Below are positions 60,602 through 64,000 of a stretch of 64,000 nucleotides of DNA, one piece after another (within the stretch, counting starts at the first letter, position 1; the number at the start of each line of letters is the position of its first letter). A program made the translations under genes and the position numbers. Source of the DNA: an uncultured Collinsella sp. (GTDB lineage Bacteria > Actinomycetota > Coriobacteriia > Coriobacteriales > Coriobacteriaceae); the NCBI GenBank assembly GCA_958352845.1, contig CATWQC010000007.1, positions 1 to 64,000 of the forward strand, in the 5' to 3' direction. The notes under the pieces are model-generated. The model was not told the origin of the DNA. It did not search any database and saw only the letters and a program-made list of their open reading frames with translations.

Positions 60602-61768
60602 TTAAGCGGTGAAGGGGTGAATCGTCACGCCCTTAACCACGCGGTTGACCGTGCCGGTGGGGCTCGGCGTATCGGGCGTGTTGCCCACGCGCACGGAGTT
60701 GAGCAGGCTGATAGCCTGGGCAAACATCACGAACGGCAGGGCAAGGTAGCCCTCGGGAAGCGCCCCGTAGCCCTTAAAGGTGAAGGACTCGCCCTCGTAG
60801 ACGGTAGCGCCATCCTGCTGAACGGCAACGGTGTGCTGAGCAATCTTGTCGCCACCGATCTCGTTGAGGATGTCGATGTCGTACTGACGGGTGTAGGCGT
60901 CGTTGTTGACGAACACGAAGACGAGCGTCTTATCGTCGACGAAGGACTTAGGTCCGTGACGATAGCCCATGGAGGTGTCGTAGGAAGTAGCGACCAGACC
61001 GTGAGCGAGCTCGAGAATCTTGAGCTGGCTCTCCTGAGCAAGGCCACCGAAGGAGCCAGAACCCAAGTAGGTCACGCGGTTGAAGTCGCCAGCCAGGTAA
61101 TCGGCGATCTCGGGCTCACGGGAGATGACCTCCTCGCCCATCTTGGCGATGGTCTCGACCCACTCGGCCTTCTGCTCGTCAGAGGCAGTGTCGAAAATAA
61201 GGGTGGAGAGCAGGGTCATGCAGGTGTAGGAACCGGTCATGGCGAAGCCCTTGTCGTTGGCGCGCGGGATGAGCAGCGTCAGCGCATTGGGATCATCGGC
61301 GGACTCGACGGCGAGCTTGCCCTCGGGAGCGCAGGTGATGTTGAGGAACTTGACGTTGTGGACGAGCTCCTTGGCAACGGCAACGGCGGCAAGGCTCTCG
61401 GGGCTGTTGCCAGAGCGGGCAAAGGAAACCACGAGCGTGGGATCCTCGGCGCGCAGGAAGTCGCGCGGGGCGCTCACGATGTCGGTCGTGGCGATGGGCT
61501 TAAAGTCGTAGAGATCAGTGTTGCCAGCGTGACGCAGGTACGGGGCGCAGGTATCGCCAACGTAGTCGGACGTACCGGCACCGGTGAAGACAACGGACAG
61601 ACGACCCTCACCCATAGCGCGAGCCTCGGCCAGGAAGGCCTCGATGGCCTCCTTGTTCTCGCGATAGATGTTGAGCGTATCACGCCAAAGCTCGGGCTGC
61701 TGAGCAATCTCGGCCGTGGTGATCTGGGCGCCGAGCTCGGTGAGCTCCTCGACACTCTTCTCGAACAT
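60602..61768 (-). CDS. agaS: SIS-domain aldose/ketose isomerase (AgaS)
   Basis: A 388-aa protein with two SIS domains: GAGTSDYVGDTCAPYLR and VVSFARSGNSPESLAAV in the first, YLGSGSFGGLAQESQLKILEL and MGYRHGPKSFVDDKT in the second. AgaS converts galactosamine-6-phosphate to tagatose-6-phosphate with release of ammonia, linking N-acetylgalactosamine to the tagatose pathway (LacC copy at 56620, aldolase at 18618). Preceded by a GntR gene and a DasR/NagR-like operator. Confidence 0.93.
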   Translation of the reverse strand: MFEKSVEELTELGAQITTAEIAQQPELWRDTLNIYRENKEAIEAFLAEARAMGEGRLSVVFTGAGTSDYVGDTCAPYLRHAGNTDLYDFKPIATTDIVSAPRDFLRAEDPTLVVSFARSGNSPESLAAVAVAKELVHNVKFLNITCAPEGKLAVESADDPNALTLLIPRANDKGFAMTGSYTCMTLLSTLIFDTASDEQKAEWVETIAKMGEEVISREPEIADYLAGDFNRVTYLGSGSFGGLAQESQLKILELAHGLVATSYDTSMGYRHGPKSFVDDKTLVFVFVNNDAYTRQYDIDILNEIGGDKIAQHTVAVQQDGATVYEGESFTFKGYGALPEGYLALPFVMFAQAISLLNSVRVGNTPDTPSPTGTVNRVVKGVTIHPFTA

Positions 61769-61829
61769 TTTTAATACCTCTCTCTAGAAGTAATCCTCTG
61801 ACGTGCAATTATACACTTCGGTTGGTTAT

Positions 61830-61843
61830 CTGGTAGTAACCAG
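61830..61843 (-). promoter_or_regulatory. Candidate GntR (NagR/DasR-like) operator before agaS
   Basis: CTGGTAGTAACCAG is a near-palindrome with the TGGT-N-ACCA halves known for DasR/NagR sites. It lies 62 bases before agaS and after the GntR gene, suiting control of agaS-nagA. Confidence 0.65.
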
Positions 61844-61882
61844 TTAAATGCAAAGAATCACCATATGGAAACGATGCGAGCA

Positions 61883-62614
61883 CTAGTTACTGCGCTGGTG
61901 GTAAACCTTGTATTTAAACTGATCGGCACGAGCAACCGAGAGTGTGTACTCCACTACCTCGTTTGACTCGTTATACGTAGTCCTGACCAAATCGAGCACA
62001 GGCGAGCCCTCGACAATTCCCAAAAGGTGGGCATCGGTGGGACGGGCTATGCTCGCATAGAACTCCTCTTCGGCCACGCGAATCTTTTGCTGAAAGTCCT
62101 GCTCAATCACATCGTAAAGCGGCTTACGCTCCAGCAGCGGTCGCTTTAGGGACAGAAATTGACGAACCGGTAGATAGCTGCGTTCGACCATCATGGGCAT
62201 GTTGTCGGCAGAACGAAGGCGCTTGAGCTTAAAAATGCGATCACCGATGCGCAATCCCATATGCTCGGCCAGATTCTTATCGGCCTCCATCTCGCAAAAC
62301 TCGAGAATCGTGGTCTCGGGTTCTCGACCCATCGCGCGCATCTGCTCGGTAAAGCTGTAGGACTGCATAAGATTGGTTGCTTTTGCCGAACGGTCGGTCA
62401 CAAAGGTACCGCGACCGTGCTGCCGAACCACCAGTCCTAAACGCTCCAGTTCCTGCAGAGCCAGGCGTACCGTAGTGCGCGAGAGACCATAGCGCTCCGA
62501 AAGTTCGCGCTCGGAAGGAATCATGTCACCGGCGCGATATTCATGGTCAATCTTTTCGGTCAGAATATCGACCAGCTGATCGTACAGCGGTTGCTTACGC
62601 GCTCCGATCGCCAT
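61883..62614 (-). CDS. GntR-family (UTRA) amino-sugar regulator
   Basis: A 243-aa regulator of the HutC subfamily. [68 protein letters not shown]. The UTRA domain includes FKLKRLRSADNMPMMVERSYLPVRQF and ends VEYTLSVARADQFKYKV, as in NagR/DasR/AgaR-type proteins that sense amino-sugar phosphates. Located between the PTS IID gene and agaS on the same strand, it probably controls the whole aga/nag set. Confidence 0.92.
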   Translation of the reverse strand: MAIGARKQPLYDQLVDILTEKIDHEYRAGDMIPSERELSERYGLSRTTVRLALQELERLGLVVRQHGRGTFVTDRSAKATNLMQSYSFTEQMRAMGREPETTILEFCEMEADKNLAEHMGLRIGDRIFKLKRLRSADNMPMMVERSYLPVRQFLSLKRPLLERKPLYDVIEQDFQQKIRVAEEEFYASIARPTDAHLLGIVEGSPVLDLVRTTYNESNEVVEYTLSVARADQFKYKVYHQRSN

Positions 62615-62698
62615 CCTATCCTCCCTTTTGCTCGAATCGGCTAACTACCTAGGGTGTTATGCATTATCTGTCTGCCACACCCGAATCATTAAGAAAAC

Positions 62699-62732
62699 AA
62701 AAGCCGCGCGCTCTTTCGAGCACGCGGCTTTT
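62699..62732 (-). terminator. Terminator of the PTS IIC-IID genes
   Basis: The stem AAAAGCCGCG(CG)CTC/GAG(C)ACGCGGCTTTT with loop TTTC; on the minus strand it is followed by T-rich sequence. Confidence 0.88.
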
Positions 62733-62798
62733 AACATACACATGGCTTAAGGGGTCGGGGTGTGAGCCGCGTAGGGACACACCCCTCAAGCTAGAGCC

Positions 62799-63881
62799 TT
62801 ACCAGATGCTCGGCCAGAGACCAAGCGGGCCAGCGCCCAGGATGCCAAGGACGAAGAGCAGGAGAATGCCCTTGGTCGGGGTCCAGCTGTGCTTAGCGAA
62901 CATGTAGTAAAGCAGCAGCGTAAGCATAAGCGGGACGAGCTTCGGGACGATGGTGTTGAGGGTGTCGGCAACAGAGAAGTTGACCGGATCCTCGGTAACG
63001 GTGCCGTAGGTCACGGACTCCATGCCGTTACCCAGATCGGTGACGCCGCACTCGACAGCGTTGCCGTCGGCATCGGAAGCGGTAAGGGCGTTGCCGTCCT
63101 TATCGGTCATGGCGATGGTACCGGCCTCAGCGGTCTCGGTATCGATGCCCTCCATACCGGTGAAGTTCTCGGCCTCCTTCTCGGAGACGATCACGGTAGT
63201 AGCGGAGAGGCCACGGGTGGTGCCGTTGGGGATCTGGAGGTTGATCTGGGTGCCACCCATGGTGACGACCAGGCAACCGACGACGAAGACGCCCATGATG
63301 GAAGCGGCACGCGTGAAGGCCTGCATGTTGGCGGTCAGAGCGTCAATAGCGCTGGTGCCAAGCTTGTAGGACCAGTTCATGAGCCAGAAGCGCAGAGCGA
63401 ACTGGACGACGTTGAAGATCACCAGGAAGATGATCGGTGCAGCGGCGTTGCCGTTGATGGCCATGTTGGAGGTGATGCCGGCCGTGATAGGCACGAGCGT
63501 CAGCCAGAACAGGGCGTCACCGATACCACCGAGCGGGCCCATTGCGGCGACGCGGACGGCGCGGATCGTGGGGATGTCAACCTTGTTCTGCTCGAGCGAA
63601 AGCACGATGCCCATAACAAAGGTGACAAGGAACGGGTGGGTGTTGAAGAACTCCAGGTTGTGGCTCATGGAAGCCGCGAGGTCGTTCTTGTTGGTGTGGA
63701 TCTTCTCCAGACCGGGGATGATGGAGTAGAGCCAGCCAGCGGCCTGCATGCGCTCGTAGTTGAACGATGCCTGCAGGAAGCAGGAGCGCCAAGCCATCTT
63801 GTTGAGGGTCTTCTGGTCGAGCTGCGGAGCAGGAGTGAGATCCTCGTAGTGCTCCGGGATCACATACTCATTAGATGCCAT
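62799..63881 (-). CDS. PTS mannose/sorbose-family IID component (AgaD-like)
   Basis: Membrane component of a mannose-family PTS, ~360 aa from the ATG at 63881 (GGAGG 11 bases upstream). Starts with the conserved LDQKTLNKMAWRSCFLQASFNYERMQAAGWLYSIIPGL, then SHNLEFFNTHPFLVTFVMGIVLSLEQ and GPLGGIGDALFWLTLVPITAGI. An insert of ~75 polar residues (about 235-310, EKEAENFTGMEGIDTETAEAG and on) lies before the last helices, making it longer than the usual ~280 aa. The context (agaS, nagA) suggests N-acetylgalactosamine uptake. Confidence 0.92.
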   Translation of the reverse strand: MASNEYVIPEHYEDLTPAPQLDQKTLNKMAWRSCFLQASFNYERMQAAGWLYSIIPGLEKIHTNKNDLAASMSHNLEFFNTHPFLVTFVMGIVLSLEQNKVDIPTIRAVRVAAMGPLGGIGDALFWLTLVPITAGITSNMAINGNAAAPIIFLVIFNVVQFALRFWLMNWSYKLGTSAIDALTANMQAFTRAASIMGVFVVGCLVVTMGGTQINLQIPNGTTRGLSATTVIVSEKEAENFTGMEGIDTETAEAGTIAMTDKDGNALTASDADGNAVECGVTDLGNGMESVTYGTVTEDPVNFSVADTLNTIVPKLVPLMLTLLLYYMFAKHSWTPTKGILLLFVLGILGAGPLGLWPSIW

Positions 63882-64000
63882 CTTCGAAGTCACCTCCGTC
63901 AGAAACAGCTGCACCCTTCAGCTCGGTCTGCTGCTGGAAGTCCCAGAAAGCGATGCCGAAGCCGATGAGAGCGAGGATGAGCAGAGCAGGGGTTGCCAGC
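63872..64000 (-). CDS. PTS mannose/sorbose-family IIC component, 3' end only
   Basis: The minus strand is open from the window edge to a TAA at 63872-63874, encoding a hydrophobic helix LATPALLILALIGFGIAFWDFQ and a hydrophilic tail. The reading frame overlaps the IID start by 10 bases, the usual IIC-IID coupling. Only the last ~42 codons are in the window, so identity rests on position and the C-terminal helix. Confidence 0.7.

Overview
The window looks like chromosomal DNA of a high-GC, fermentative gut actinobacterium. The best guess is Collinsella or a close Coriobacteriia relative. That rests on recognition of the gene set (tagatose-6-phosphate pathway, class II GalT, pyruvate formate-lyase, flavodiiron protein, many PTS permeases, GTG/TTG starts) and not on a database match. 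About 53 genes, pseudogenes or gene fragments can be supported, with one tRNA, two insertion sequences and an unusually rich set of intergenic palindromic repeats.

Layout. 1-1692: an IS110-family element whose transposase ends in an extra HTH domain. 1693-6425 (minus strand): a pyruvate formate-lyase split into a core subunit and a separate 83-residue glycyl-radical subunit, then a KdgT-type permease and an SDR oxidoreductase. 6716-11384: a MarR regulator translationally coupled to a heterodimeric ABC exporter. 11967-17912: DAHP synthase, a Bce-type ABC pair, and a Nudix-Vsr fusion. 18618-21849: class II aldolase, a DeoR regulator and a flavodiiron protein. 21979-26173: a LacI regulator divergent from galK-galT (Leloir pathway).

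26525-46158 is a large lactose/galactoside region. lacA-lacB-lacX-like-lacC (minus strand) convert galactose-6-phosphate to tagatose-1,6-bisphosphate. lacF encodes the only lactose-type PTS IIA seen. Three consecutive modules follow, each with a divergent LacI repressor, a PTS IIBC permease and a GH1 6-phospho-beta-galactosidase. The class II aldolase at 18618 could close the pathway. 46272-47626 is an IS1249-like insertion inside a palindromic repeat, probably with a damaged transposase. A toxin-antitoxin pair follows, then a lower-GC block (48739-52502) with a fourth IIBC, a protein of unknown function and a GntR regulator. 52675-54698 holds a LacR-like DeoR repressor divergent from galM.

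55025-64000 is an amino-sugar region: an orphan PTS IIB lacking its active histidine, tRNA-Thr(CGT), yhcH, a nagA 3' remnant joined to a second lacC-lacX pair, a flavodoxin, nagA, agaS, a GntR regulator, and PTS IID plus the end of IIC.

The most novel signals are (1) a ~250-260 bp composite element found twice, each time starting at the stop codon of the upstream gene, with compensatory base changes that suggest a structured 3'-UTR RNA; (2) families of palindromes with conserved cores and locus-specific inverted arms; (3) the split PFL; (4) paired divergence of LacI repressors and their operators; and (5) helically phased GAAC half-sites that point to a LacR regulon.
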